This document shows positions 1 to 10,838 of a DNA stretch of 64,000 nucleotides, piece by piece. The number at the start of each line of letters is the position of its first letter. The first letter of the stretch is position 1. Location: contig RBKR01000004.1 of the NCBI GenBank assembly GCA_004835665.1, positions 1,240,001 to 1,304,000 on the forward strand, given 5' to 3'. The position numbers and the translations under genes are program-made. The notes beneath the pieces are model-generated. The model did not search any database. It saw nothing but the letters and a program-made list of their open reading frames with translations, and was not told the origin of the DNA. The stretch comes from Phoma sp. XZ068 (lineage: Eukaryota > Ascomycota > Dothideomycetes > Pleosporales > Didymellaceae).

Positions 1-601
1 GCAACAGCTCCGTAGAACGAGCGTCAAACGACATGAATGAATGAAAGCATGCAAAATGGACATCTTTTGGTTACGTCTGTGCAATTTTTGCGTGAGAAAC
101 AGCAATCACCATCAGTACGACTTGAATTCATCAAAACATGTAATAGCACGAAAGGCACGGAAATCTTGCACAAATATTATGACAAGTTTCTAGTCTATTA
201 CCAACACATTCAATTTTTCGTCATCGTCTACTATCTCAGCGAAACGAGCGGTCGCGCTACTCTACTGTAGCCTGTAGCTCAGGTGCCACTTGCTACTCGT
301 GGGGGGAATATATGCGTTATACAAATACAGATGCAACATAAGGCCATCAAAATGCGACGGACGCGGTACTAGGGTGGGAATATTTAAAGGACAGGAAGGA
401 AAGAGTAAAGCACGCCAGGATGCCTTGATTACCGCAACGATGGAACCAACGGAACGCTTCCTGCCATCGTGCCAACGTCTTTGTTTGTGTGTGTATGGGT
501 ATGTGGGTGTGTTGGGGGAAGGGGGCACGTCAAGTGCTATATCTCTTCTCGTCTCGTCTCTTCCAATCTTATTTGATTGAATTCAAGGTGCCGCTCATGT
601 G
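1..601. other. Window edge, no gene seen
   Basis: No open frame here has protein-like composition or plausible splice partners. Much of the stretch probably serves as the 3' flank of the minus-strand gene ending at 602. Confidence 0.5.
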
Positions 602-2680
602 TCACCTTCGCATGCTCGTGCCATTCAACGCTCCAGATGGCGGGGCGTCCTTGCCAAACCAGCCACCAATACTGCTCGTCCGCCGGCTCCGAACCGTTGC
701 TTGCCGCGCGATGCTGTCGCGCATCTGGTTCATCATACCCTTGAAGCTGAGTACTTCAGGCCTGTCGAGATCGAAAGGATCGGATTGCCGGTCCGTGCGA
801 CTTGTGGGAAGCCCGGGAGTGATTGCTGGGGTGCTGAATATATTCGTGCCAGGACGGGTGGCGCCAGGATTGCTGGGCAGGCCTGGGGTGAACATTTTAG
901 TACCAGGGCGGCTGGGGCCAGGCTCGCCGAAGAACGTGAAGTTCGAATCGCGGGTAGTCGGGAACGCTGAGTAGGTACTAAGAGGTGGCTGGGGTTGTTT
1001 TGTAGTGGAAGTTTGCTTGGGCATCGGCGGCATAGGTGAAGGATCAGCGAAGGGGTCCTTGCTATATACGGAAGAAGGGGGATGGGAGCCCAAGGCTGAA
1101 GCCGAGCTTTGTGCGCGTCGATGGTTTGCGCCTGTGCCTGCCGTCATATTGGAGTCTCGCAACCAATTCGGCGCACCGTCGATATCCTCGATAAGAGAGG
1201 CGAAGGGGTCTCTGGCTACAAGTGGGGTTGCTGCAGGCTGGGGTAGATCTGGTCCACGAGCTTGCTCTTGGGTCGCATCTGGATTCGAGATGCGAAGGTT
1301 CCTGGGAGTGTCTGGTGGTTGGTCTGCGAAAGGATCTTTTGCGATGTTGTTGTTGCTGCGAGCTGGCTCCTCTATGATGCCTATGAATGCAGACTGCGAA
1401 GAGACACTGCTTGTCTTCTTGCGTAGTACGTTTCGTTCACTCTTTCTGCTCGACATGCGCCGCATGAACCCGCCAGCGGGAGGCTGACCTTGTGCCTCAC
1501 TGATAGATAGACCTCGCCCACTAGAGGTTGTTGAATATACTGAGGTAACACTGGAGCTGGGTTGATGTCGTCGGTAAGGTCTATCCAGGGGTCCGGCCTT
1601 TTCGTTCCTGAGCCGTGCGAAGAATTGTCCAAAGGCTGTCGGTGCAGCCTTCACTCTCGACACGAAGCCAGACGACTCTTCGCTCTTTTCATCCCAGTTG
1701 CCTTCTCGAGACCTGCGCCGCCTCAAACAGAAGAAGAGAAGAACGCTTAGCAGAGCCAGTCCGACGAACCCACCAACGACGCCACCAACGATACCACCGA
1801 TGTTGGTACTACTGCCGCTGTGAGATGAATGCCCATCGCTAGAGTGTCCATCTCCGCCACTATGGGAGCCTTGCTCGGGCGCAATGATGCCGCCCACTGT
1901 TCCGCGAGTAGGAGTACTGAGTGTAGTGGAGCTGGTTCTCGAGAGAAGCTCTGCAATTGAAGTGGCTGGCGACGGCTGTTGCGAGGACGATGCGGTTCCT
2001 ACGACATCGGGAACTGCAGCAATAGATGTTGGAACCGGGACCTCAGTTGACTCCGTCACAACAGGTAGCGCAACCGGAGGCGTAGTGGATAACGGCGGTG
2101 ACGATGGCGATGAAGGTGGCCCAACCACAGCTGTTTCGATAGTGTCAGAGCTTGTTGGTGCTACCTTTGCAGGAGGAAGGCTGGGAGTAGCAACAACTTG
2201 TGAAGAAAGTACAACGGGTTCGCTGGGCTGTAAAGGAGCACTTGGGGTCGAAACTTCTGGCGCTGGTGCTGATGACTGAAGAACCGCAGGTAGAGGAGTT
2301 GTCGCAAGTGATATAAGAACTGCGTTACCCGTACCTGCTGCTGAAGATTCTGCTGCTTGCGATGTGGGCACAGGCGCAGCGGCTGCTTGTTCTGGCGGAG
2401 GAGACGATACTGGTGGAGGAGACGATACTTGTGGAGGAGGTGGTGGTGGTGGTTGCGGCGGCGGCGGCGACGGCGATTGAGATGCTGGGGGATTAGCAAT
2501 AGTTTGTTGTGTCTGTTGTATTTGCTCTGCAATCGTTGTTGTAGTCGGTTCTGTGGGAGCAACCACTGTTGGCGCTGCTGCTGGAGTTGATATTGAGGTC
2601 GATGTAGCCGCTGTACGGGCCCGGGAGCGAGTACATCGTCTCCCGTTCACCGTCGTAATCGACTCTTGCGGAGAGGCCAT
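602..2680 (-). CDS. Pro/Ser/Thr-rich single-pass membrane protein, unknown
   Basis: A single-exon frame of 692 residues from ATG 2680. Residues 30-260 are very rich in Pro, Ser, Thr and Ala, with a poly-proline run near 69-87, as expected for an O-glycosylated wall-spanning region. A Gly/His/Ser-rich linker (about 262-294) leads to one hydrophobic segment (about 295-319), then a basic RRRRSR stop-transfer stretch. The remaining ~370 residues look like a disordered, phosphorylatable cytoplasmic tail with repeated DPFA motifs. This layout resembles fungal wall-stress sensors and Mid2-like or WSC-like proteins, but no cysteine-rich ectodomain is visible. No N-terminal signal peptide is obvious, so the internal segment may act as a signal anchor, or a 5' exon was missed. 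Function is unknown; a surface sensor or anchor is inference. Confidence 0.75.
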   Translation of the reverse strand: MASPQESITTVNGRRCTRSRARTAATSTSISTPAAAPTVVAPTEPTTTTIAEQIQQTQQTIANPPASQSPSPPPPQPPPPPPPQVSSPPPVSSPPPEQAAAAPVPTSQAAESSAAGTGNAVLISLATTPLPAVLQSSAPAPEVSTPSAPLQPSEPVVLSSQVVATPSLPPAKVAPTSSDTIETAVVGPPSSPSSPPLSTTPPVALPVVTESTEVPVPTSIAAVPDVVGTASSSQQPSPATSIAELLSRTSSTTLSTPTRGTVGGIIAPEQGSHSGGDGHSSDGHSSHSGSSTNIGGIVGGVVGGFVGLALLSVLLFFCLRRRRSREGNWDEKSEESSGFVSRVKAAPTAFGQFFARLRNEKAGPLDRPYRRHQPSSSVTSVYSTTSSGRGLSISEAQGQPPAGGFMRRMSSRKSERNVLRKKTSSVSSQSAFIGIIEEPARSNNNIAKDPFADQPPDTPRNLRISNPDATQEQARGPDLPQPAATPLVARDPFASLIEDIDGAPNWLRDSNMTAGTGANHRRAQSSASALGSHPPSSVYSKDPFADPSPMPPMPKQTSTTKQPQPPLSTYSAFPTTRDSNFTFFGEPGPSRPGTKMFTPGLPSNPGATRPGTNIFSTPAITPGLPTSRTDRQSDPFDLDRPEVLSFKGMMNQMRDSIARQATVRSRRTSSIGGWFGKDAPPSGALNGTSMRR

Positions 2681-3608
2681 GCAGGCGGCACAGTCATGAA
2701 AGAAACACCTGCAAGGGCTCAGAGAAACAGACGGAGATGAGAGAATGCAAGCGCCGCAGACGCTTTGAGCATGTTAACAAGGAAAATGAGACTTTGCCGC
2801 TGGCAACGCTGAAGATTTGGAGTCACAGTAGAGTTGTCAGAAGTCGTTCGAACACACATTGGAGCGCTGTCGCCCGTTGGCGAAGGGAGGTGCGCATGGG
2901 TGCTTCTGAAACGCGGGCAGCTTCAGGTGCCGCTTGCAAGCAGCGACTACAACAAACCTGAAGCGCCGTAGGCGTCGCCGTAGTCATTGTCGGCGCCATG
3001 GCCGTCTCAGGTAGGTAGTCAGTTACTGACTGTGCTGCGCGGAAAAACTCGTGGGTACACACTGCGCTCTGAATGTTGACGTCCAGAGTACAGTGATGGT
3101 GTCAAGAGAAAGACGGAAGCCTTGCGGTTGAACTGCGAGCCGTACACGTGACACAAGTGCTTCTGCTCCGCTTCTCAACCAAAGTCGCAGCCGCTGGTAG
3201 GTGTTTCAGTCTTTCGTATGCTTCGACTCGTGTCGCTCCAGATCACCGGGGAATTTGTCTTGCGAACCTTCTCAGTATCGAAGCCGTTGCATCGACTGCT
3301 GTTGAGGGTCTCGGCGGCCAAGACGAACGCATGCCATTGCCAGAGTGACATCTGTCAATGGCGTCGAGCACAATCTTCCGACTCTACGGTGGTTTGAATG
3401 CAGATCAGCCTCGATTGCGCGAAAGCCCAACGGTTGTTGTGGAGACAGTCGCTGCATGCGCGCAGAAATGGCAACCGAACGCCCCTACCTTCCTTCCGGG
3501 GGTTGACGAGCACCGAGGAGACACGTTCGACCATTTCGACGGCCTCGCATCAACAGCCTGATTCCCATCCCGCTAGACATCTGAAGCTTACGGCTCCCTA
3601 CCACCGCC
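2681..3608. other. Divergent intergenic region
   Basis: About 0.93 kb between two divergently read genes. Short frames occur on both strands but none has recognisable protein character; it probably holds both promoters. Confidence 0.5.
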
Positions 3609-5826
3609 ATGTTCAATTTCAGTGGTATGTACCGATCGTGACTTCTTTGGCGCGCAATTTCCATACGTCATGTCTTTACGAGCTTCATTGGCTCCAACTG
3701 TACACCAAACGCATATCTCAGGTTTAAACGACCACACCAATCTTCGAGGTTTTTTCCTTTGGAACGATATAATGGTGGCCTATTTCATACTTGGTCGCCC
3801 GACGGCTGCGGTTCCCGCGCTGCAATCACGTTTCGTTTCTCCCCCTCAACACCATACGTGTTTCGTTTGAGAGACGACTGCACGGGCAACCATGTCGCTG
3901 ATATAAGGCTTCCCAGGCCACCTTTTAGCGGGGCAGCATGATACGCAGAAAGATCGGCCTCCTCCAGCGAAACCAATACCTGCCACTTTTCCGGTGCTTG
4001 ATCCACCCGAGCCGTCCACAGGAACCCCGCCAGTATCCTGGAGCAAGGAGAAGGTGACAGGGATTACCAAGCATTTCCTGAGTCTGAAGAAACCATCCGA
4101 CGTCACTAAGGAAACTCTGGCGCAGCTAAATGTCACGTTTCAATCTGATTGTGACTTCGAAACGATGCTGTTGTCGCTGTCAAACGACGTGCTATCACAC
4201 ATACCGCCTGCTTCATGGGTAGATGCGCCTGACCAGCAAGAACCTCCAGCTTCGGAACGTGTTGTTACGCTCCTCAGTAACGGCAGAAGAGTTCCAGATC
4301 GCAAAGAGTTCTATGTCCGGGCTCGAGAGTTGCTCTTCAAGAACAACGATGCATTCTCGACGCTTACACGCAAAAGTACTGGAGGTCAAGCACCGCTGCG
4401 ACTTGCACATTTTCGCAAGTTCTGGGAAGGGCTGGATAACATGGCATATTATTGGGACAACTCATTAGATGAATATCGCCCTCCAACTCCTGACACTGAC
4501 AATACAGGTGCCGAGACAGATCCTCCCTCCAGTCAAGTTGTAGGGGTGAGCGATCAAGAAACAAGTGCTGAAACGAAGACAGACTGGATCGCAAAGATGG
4601 GAAGTGGATTTGGTTCCCCTGGTGAGAGCGAACCACGAAAGAAAGCAAAGACAGAAGCGGTGAGTGACCAAACAATGGCTCAGTCTGTCCATGCAAACGG
4701 ATTTGGGGCTTCAATAGCTGCTCAAACAGCGTCAATCATCCCAAGCAGGGTTTTACCCGCCAGGATCGCACCATCCAGATTTCCAAGCACAAGAAACATG
4801 GAATCTCAAGAGAAACCAGCTGATATGTCCAATGGTTCTTATCGGGGATACCGTATTGGTAATGGCTCAGAGATGCCCGACCAATATCGCATTGACTGTG
4901 TTCGAGCCTTTGTCGAGCCCATTGCATGGGCGTTCGGTGTCACGCTTTCGCAGCACCGACGACCCCCTGTTCTATCACTAGAGCACGTGCGCTTCCCCGT
5001 GCGTATGAGCTCTGTAGCATGGCGTGGTCCCCAAGATAGGATGAAAGCACGGCAGGGTTGGATGGAAGGGCCTGTGTTAGGAATCCAGTGCCGGCCAGAC
5101 GTGAATTTTGGATCTTCTGGAAATCTAGGTGCAGAGTCTAACTTAGATTCGGTCCGAGAGCTCGGAGGGCTGTTATTACTAGCCCAAGAGCGCGCAAGGG
5201 ATGGTAAAGTCGAGCAGCTTGCAGGCGAAGGGAAATGGTGGACTACTAAAGAACGCTGGGGAGGCGGTCCCGGAGGCGAAGTCGGAGATGCTGCAACAGT
5301 CAACGAGACACCTAGCACTGAGGCTACTCCAAATCCCCAGGAAAAGCTCGCCCAAAGAAACTTGGACGGTTCAAGAGTACGGCGAAGGCCTACACCTGCG
5401 CAGACCTGGCAGGTTGTCAAACCCGGAAATCCTCTTTGGGATCCCAAGGTCGTCTATGAAGCGATTGGCAAAGATACGGCGGCAGAGTGGGACGATGTAT
5501 GCCACTTGCCCACATGATATCACACTGAACAAGGTTGGCTTACACGTACACAGGTCTTCATGGTTTCGTCATTGAACCACCACGTTAGCTTGTTGAAACT
5601 GCACGTGCATCCAGCGTACCTGGACTACGTCACATATGGAAAGCTGCCTGAAAGTCAGCCTTCAGACCCCGATTGGTGCTCGCCTAAACTTCAGAGGACA
5701 CGATGGTTTGATTTATTCAGTGTTGAAGATCGCACCGAAGCTATGAGAAGCCTTTGGGGTGTCATGTCTTATTTGCTGCGAGCCAAAGATGTACGCCAAG
5801 ATGATGTTGTAATGGGCAATTCCTGA
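3609..5826 (+). CDS. Unrecognised conserved-looking protein, three exons
   Basis: The body is one long frame (3929-5496) joined in frame to 5554-5826 by a 57-bp intron (5497-5553) with a GTATGC donor and CAG acceptor. The join gives a continuous C-terminus containing WFDLFSVEDRTEAM. The long frame has no usable ATG near its start, so a 5' exon is needed. My best candidate is a 16-nt exon (3609-3624, MFNFS) followed by a GTATGT donor and a TTTTAG acceptor at 3928. That implies a 304-bp first intron and a 618-residue protein. A Pro-rich N-terminus is followed by a globular part and an acidic/basic low-complexity middle (about 180-240) with a KKAKT basic patch. I recognise no domain and assign no function. 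The second intron is well supported; the first is uncertain. Confidence 0.6.
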
Positions 5827-7583
5827 AGACCCGCGCCACTGCTTAGTACTCCAGTGGACCTGTCAATACAGTCAGATCCTACCGTCAAGACCCTAGACAG
5901 ATTTGATGGACCATTTCGCCCCTCGCTTCTGCGGAGATCCTTGAGTGAACTGTGACATGGATAGACCTGGTGTAAGTAACAAATGGATGCAACGATTCAT
6001 GGAACTGTTGTTGTAGTGCGCCGTCTGCCAACATCAAGTTCGCATAATCCGAGTCTATCTGAAGCAAAGCTGACCCCTATCTGTACAGAAGACCTGTGCA
6101 GCACGTTCGGGGTCTTGAGCACAACCACACGTTTCTCTCTGATGCTTTCGCATGTGGTGACTCTCAAGCTTCTAGAAGGAACGTAGGACAAGTGCACAAG
6201 ATTTTGTCCAACAGCCCCATCACAGTTAATCAATGTAAAGGGATGTACTAATGGTCTGAGACTAATCACTTCCAATATAGTGGCGCACGAGGCTGTAGAG
6301 CAGAACGGTCGATGCAACAACGCCACAACGCGATTGCCAACTTCCGTACCTGCCCGTCGTGTAACCTATAGCTGTGTCCCTTTGGTCGACGTTCCACCTT
6401 CAACGTCCTTACGTACAAAGGTATCCATTGGCCTGATCGTAACGGCGCTCGTGACGGCACCTGAGCATTCGCGAAAAACGTCTTTTCGTGTCACGCGGTG
6501 ACAACTCAAGACCACGTACAGGCAGATATGTATCGACGTATCCCGTGGCTCTCATGACCGGGCTCAAGTCCTTAAGTTGAAGGATACGACTTCAGCATCA
6601 TGGCTGAGCACAAGGCATCCAAGTTTCAGGTGTTTTCCCATCCTAAGTAGTTCCCTCATGGGCGCCACTGCTGACACTTGGCCCTCACCAGTCTCTCAGT
6701 CCTTCTATGTACTACACATTCTCATCATAATAACCAACCGAACGCTTGAAAGGGGTGGAGCTCGTGATGACTGATATCTGATCACCCACTTGTAACCAAG
6801 CTAAGGACAGGCGGACTCGTACGAACCTATTCGTCGAGATTTGCCTCGGATGAACATTTCGGACGATCAATCAGCATAGTCCCCGGACACACTTGGGAAG
6901 CCTAGTGGACCCGCGTTCCTCAATGCGCACGGTCAGTGATGCAGTCACCCCTCCAGAAGAGACCCGCTGACCGGGCTCAGAGAAGTGTAAGACGGTTCGA
7001 GGTACCTAGGTACCTGGCAGACATTGAAACTGGGTCGGACTACAGTATCACTCTCGACCTCGCTTGGAATCTGTATGCTATGAGCGCACGTTTGTTCTGA
7101 CATATAGCTGTTGAAAGTTCGAAGAAGCGCGAGGTGATAAACCCTTTGCAGTATGCATGCAGGACGCCTCCAGTGAACAAAGGTGCGCAATGAGTGACCA
7201 GTGTTCCAGAGGCGCCTCTTCATGGCAGAGTAACAGTGGCTGAACAGACTACGACGAACTGAAGGAGGTGGTCAGCAGCCATCTTGATGCTCTACATAGA
7301 GCATATTGCTAGCCTTGCCTTCGACTGCGGTTAAATAAGTTGCTCTCCTTCCATAGTATACACAACATAGCCATCATCACATCTTCTATCAATCTGCACG
7401 CATCTTGAAGCCCCTCGCTAAGATATTCACTCTATTTCCAAGATTCTATCTCGCCACACACTACGCGCTCGCCTGTGACACGATAACATTCAGTCACTCA
7501 AGAACATCTTCAGGACGACCATCAGCCTTTGAAACATCAAAACAGCAACTCCTCCCATTATTCATTTTCCACATCGCAACAAA
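5827..7583. other. Intergenic, 1.76 kb, no gene seen
   Basis: No frame here has convincing coding character. It holds a 16-bp perfect palindrome at 7000-7015. The last ~250 bp are pyrimidine-rich and probably form the promoter and 5' leader of the cupin gene. Confidence 0.5.
7000..7015. repeat. 16-bp perfect palindrome
   Basis: AGGTACCTAGGTACCT reads identically on both strands. It is built from ACCTAGGT/GGTACC units of the kind that form microsatellites in some fungal genomes. No role is visible. Confidence 0.7.
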
Positions 7584-8316
7584 ATGTACACACCCTTCGT
7601 CGTCCTGACTTCCGTGCTTTCCCTCATCTCGTCAACCGCCGCTGCGAAAGCAGTAAACCCAAATCTCAACGCCATGCTCAAAATGGCGGCCACAAATTAT
7701 GACAGACATGCCCTTCTCGCGAACGACAGCGACTGGTACTACGACTTCTTCAACCACACTGACTATGACGACAAAATTGGCGCCGTCATCACCGCGGATG
7801 CCGCCACATTCCCAGCACTCACAGGATTTGGTATTAGCTACGCGTTATTGAAACTAGGACCGTGCAGTATGCTCCCACCACACTACCACCAGCGTGCCCA
7901 CAACTTGGTGATCGCAATCACGGGGAGCACCACAAGCTGGATGGTCAACGAGAATGGTGTGCGCACTGTAAAGGTAGAGATCATACCTTTCCGAGCGACA
8001 ATCTTCCCCCAGGGCAGCTTGCATGTCATGCAGAACAATGGTAAGTCCGGCAGCTTTGGACCTTAGTATCGGCTAACACAGACAAGGCTGTGAACCGGCT
8101 CTTCTTCTCAGCGCATTGAGCAGTGACGACAGCGGTACGCTCAACGCCGTCAACGGAGTCTGGAACTTCCCAGACGACATGAGGCGGGCTGCGTTTGGCG
8201 ACGAGACTCTGAATACCACACAGCTTGGTAAAGGCATTCCGGGCGTTGGAACTGGTGCGGTGAGGGGTAGTCCGGAGTGTCTGAAGAGATGTGGGATTGT
8301 GCATGGGAAGATATAG
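7584..8316 (+). CDS. Secreted cupin-domain (spherulin/germin-like) protein
   Basis: Two exons (7584-8040 and 8087-8316) give 228 residues. The 46-bp intron has a GTAAGT donor and AAG acceptor; only this join keeps the cupin frame open, reading NNGCEPALLL across it. Residues 1-20 are a classical signal peptide ending in an Ala run, so the product should be secreted. A cupin barrel follows. The first cupin motif is visible as PPHYHQRAHN...G, near residue 95, with the HxH metal pair kept. The glutamate usual in germins is absent, Asn/His occupying that position. The second motif lies around FPQGSLHVMQNNG. A C-terminal Cys pair (ECLKRC) may form a disulfide. Fungal cupins of this kind are often annotated as RmlC-like or spherulin-1A-like. 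Substrate is unknown, and metal binding may be weak. Confidence 0.85.
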
Positions 8317-8693
8317 GTTTCGCGCCGAAGCAGGTGTTGTCGTGGTAAGTCTTGATATCTATAAACAAGCTTTTACGAAGTGAAGATTTATGTAGAGCAA
8401 TAAATGCTTGTATGAACATCTTGTCGGTACTGTCTAAAATGGGGTATCTGTCGTGAAGTGGTCTGTCGTTGGCGATTGCCAGACGCTGGTGTACGCACAA
8501 GTAAAGTCCCTTGTAATAGCCATCAGAAAGACATCTGCATTATATGCTGTGCTCGATGATGCCGAAGAGACCGTAAAATCCCATGGCCTCTTTCGCGCAC
8601 TGGGCCCTCGGTATTCAGGTGCCTGCTGCTCATCCACGTCCGACTAGTAACATCGTCAACACCCAACCAGGGTCTAAAGTGTCGTGAGCGTGG
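8317..8693. other. Convergent 3' flanks
   Basis: About 377 bp between two convergent genes. Nothing beyond presumed 3' UTRs is seen. Confidence 0.5.
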
Positions 8694-10838
8694 CTACCGC
8701 GCTTCTTTCATAGCACTCACATTCGAGAAGATTGTGTCCTGGCCGTCGCCAGTGAGCCTCCCGCTCATCATTCTGATTACTTCGTCGGTCCATCGAAAGG
8801 CTGTAGCATCTACGCGTTGAAAGTCCAACAGCGCGTTTAGGCCCCGAAGTATCCATTCCTGAATTTGTGGTGCGACATACTCGTAGGCCATAACGAAACT
8901 GAACGAGGTGTGTAGCGCGCCGATAGGTTTTGTTGACCATGCTTCTTCCCAGGTTTTACAAATCTCAAGCGCTAGTGACCGACTTTCTGACTCCAAAACA
9001 CAGATGATGGGATCGGAGGATGGGAGGAGCTTTATGAGGTACTCATTCACCATGATGCAAAGAGCCCAGAAGCTGTTGTATCCAACGTTGTCGCGCCAGC
9101 TGTTGAAGTGATAAGAGGTTCTGATAGGGCTACCCACTTCGACGCTGGGTAGCTCAATAACTGTTGTACCATTGTTGAATTTCGCGTTCATATTGACACC
9201 TAGTGCACAGAACGAGTCTCTGAGGTTCTGAACTTTACAGAGTACGTCCTCACGCGCAGATATGTAGGCAAAGGATGCGCCGCCTCTAAAGTCGTTATGT
9301 AGCTCTGAGAAATCGGTGTTGTCCAAACTGTCAACCGAATAGTCAAGGGAAGGACATGTTTCGGCTGGGCTATGTGACAGATCGAGATTGAGATCAAGCC
9401 CAAGACTAGGGTCAATGCAAGAGTCGTTCCGCATGTTATTAAATGCGTCTGCGGACGGCATCCGATATCTATTCAGCTCTTTCAGATCTCTTAAAATATC
9501 TGGCAATTGTGCAAAGGCGCGTAGGAGGTCGGTGTGCAGGCGCTCGTCGAAGCTGAGGTCTTTGTCATCGAAAGCTACATCTCGCCATTCTGGTGCGGCA
9601 AGAAAGCATGGCTTCCTTTCATAACATGCAGATACGATCTACCAACAATTAGCAATAGCTCATGGCTTCTTTCGACGCGATCCAGCTGTGTCGCTGCCCC
9701 GTAACGCGCTTTGAGGGGGTACTCACTATCCCGCCTCGGTTGAAACGTAATATATCTTTCGCGAAGGGATCATGGAATTGCCTTGGACCTTGTAATTCCA
9801 TCAGTCGGCCAGCCCCACCAACGTGGGCTAAGTAGCGGTTGCCCTTGCGGGGCCCTGCCAGTGCCTGTTGATAAGTCAGCCCTGGGAGGCTGGAGAGGGT
9901 TCGAGCCACCTACCTCTACGAGCCCAAGAAGGACAGACGCACAAAGCGTATTCGTGGACATGCCCTCTCGAGAGTCTTCTAGACAATTCTGCAGCATCTT
10001 GATCGCTCGCAGGTATAGGTTGATGCTGACGATATCATTTGACGTTTTCTTGTACATCAGAGCCGTATGAGCGTTGATAAGTACGGCCACTGATGCGTCA
10101 AGGGCTGGGTTATACCCTATTCTAGCGGGCACTTCTTGAATGAAGGGTCCAAATACAGACATCTGAAGGCCTATGTTACCAGCATTTATTGTGGCGACCA
10201 AGGCACGAGACAGCTCATGGTGCTGGGAGGGCGATGGCTGTCGTAGGAGCGGTGAGTGAGGTGGACTCAAGCTTGCTGTACTTGTCGAAGCAGACCGCCC
10301 CCCAAGCTTTCTCTGGTGGGCAGAATCTCTATTTGATATCTTGAACTTCAATTGGACACTTCCGTGCGGAGTGAACTTCTCGTGGACCTGGGTGAGATAC
10401 CTTCGGTTTGGATCTGTGGAAATATTAGTACTTGAGCCTGAACTTGTCATCGTTAGAATGCTGAATGTACCTTGCACGACCGACTGGGTTTTGTTAGGTT
10501 GCAGAGTATTTGCGCTTGAGATGAGACTCGGCCCGAGATCTTTGAATGTATGCCGGGCAGGAGGGCCTGGACAGCACTTGCCGTTCTTTTGACAGTTGAG
10601 GCATGTTGGCCATGTTTCGTCTTTTGCTTTGTCAGAAAACAGCAATAAAGGGTAGATACATTATAGCACGAGCCATACCGCACTCTAGACTTTGTTAGCC
10701 GCAGTCTACATCAGGGCATGTAGTGTAAACCTACTGATTTTCCTTCGTCTACAGATGGCGCAGCCTGTTGACTGTTCTACAGTTTAGTTCGAAACCTGTC
10801 ACAGTTACGTTGGGCTTACCTTGGGTACCCCCACCATT
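8694..10838 (-). CDS. Zn2Cys6 (C6) transcription factor
   Basis: Six exons on the minus strand: 10821-10838, 10735-10771, 10679-10684 (6 nt), 9914-10626, 9727-9864 and 8694-9638, giving 618 residues. The first three join the start MVGVPK to a textbook zinc cluster: C10-x2-C13-x6-C20-x8-C29-x2-C32-x6-C39, with RRRKIK between C13 and C20. Without the 6-nt microexon, C20 is lost and frame is still kept, so the microexon rests on cluster completeness plus good flanking splice sites (TCTAG before, GTATGG after). The C-terminal ~500 residues are helical, in the manner of the fungal-specific factor region (DUF3468/Fungal_trans_2 type). The product should act in the nucleus as a DNA-binding regulator. 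Target genes are unknown. The adjacent secreted cupin is convergent and not obviously linked. Confidence 0.85.

Noticed and set aside
4839..5447. 202-codon minus-strand frame
   Set aside because: Antisense to the unrecognised gene at 3609-5826, whose own frame continues correctly across an intron.
9885..9915. tRNA B-box-like string GGGTTCGAGCC
   Set aside because: It lies in a 49-bp intron of the C6 factor gene, with no A box or cloverleaf around it.
10627..10734. Reading the C6 factor as a pseudogene with a deleted third cysteine
   Set aside because: Joining directly across 108 bp loses the Cys, but the 6-nt microexon with good flanking sites restores the complete cluster, so decay need not be assumed.
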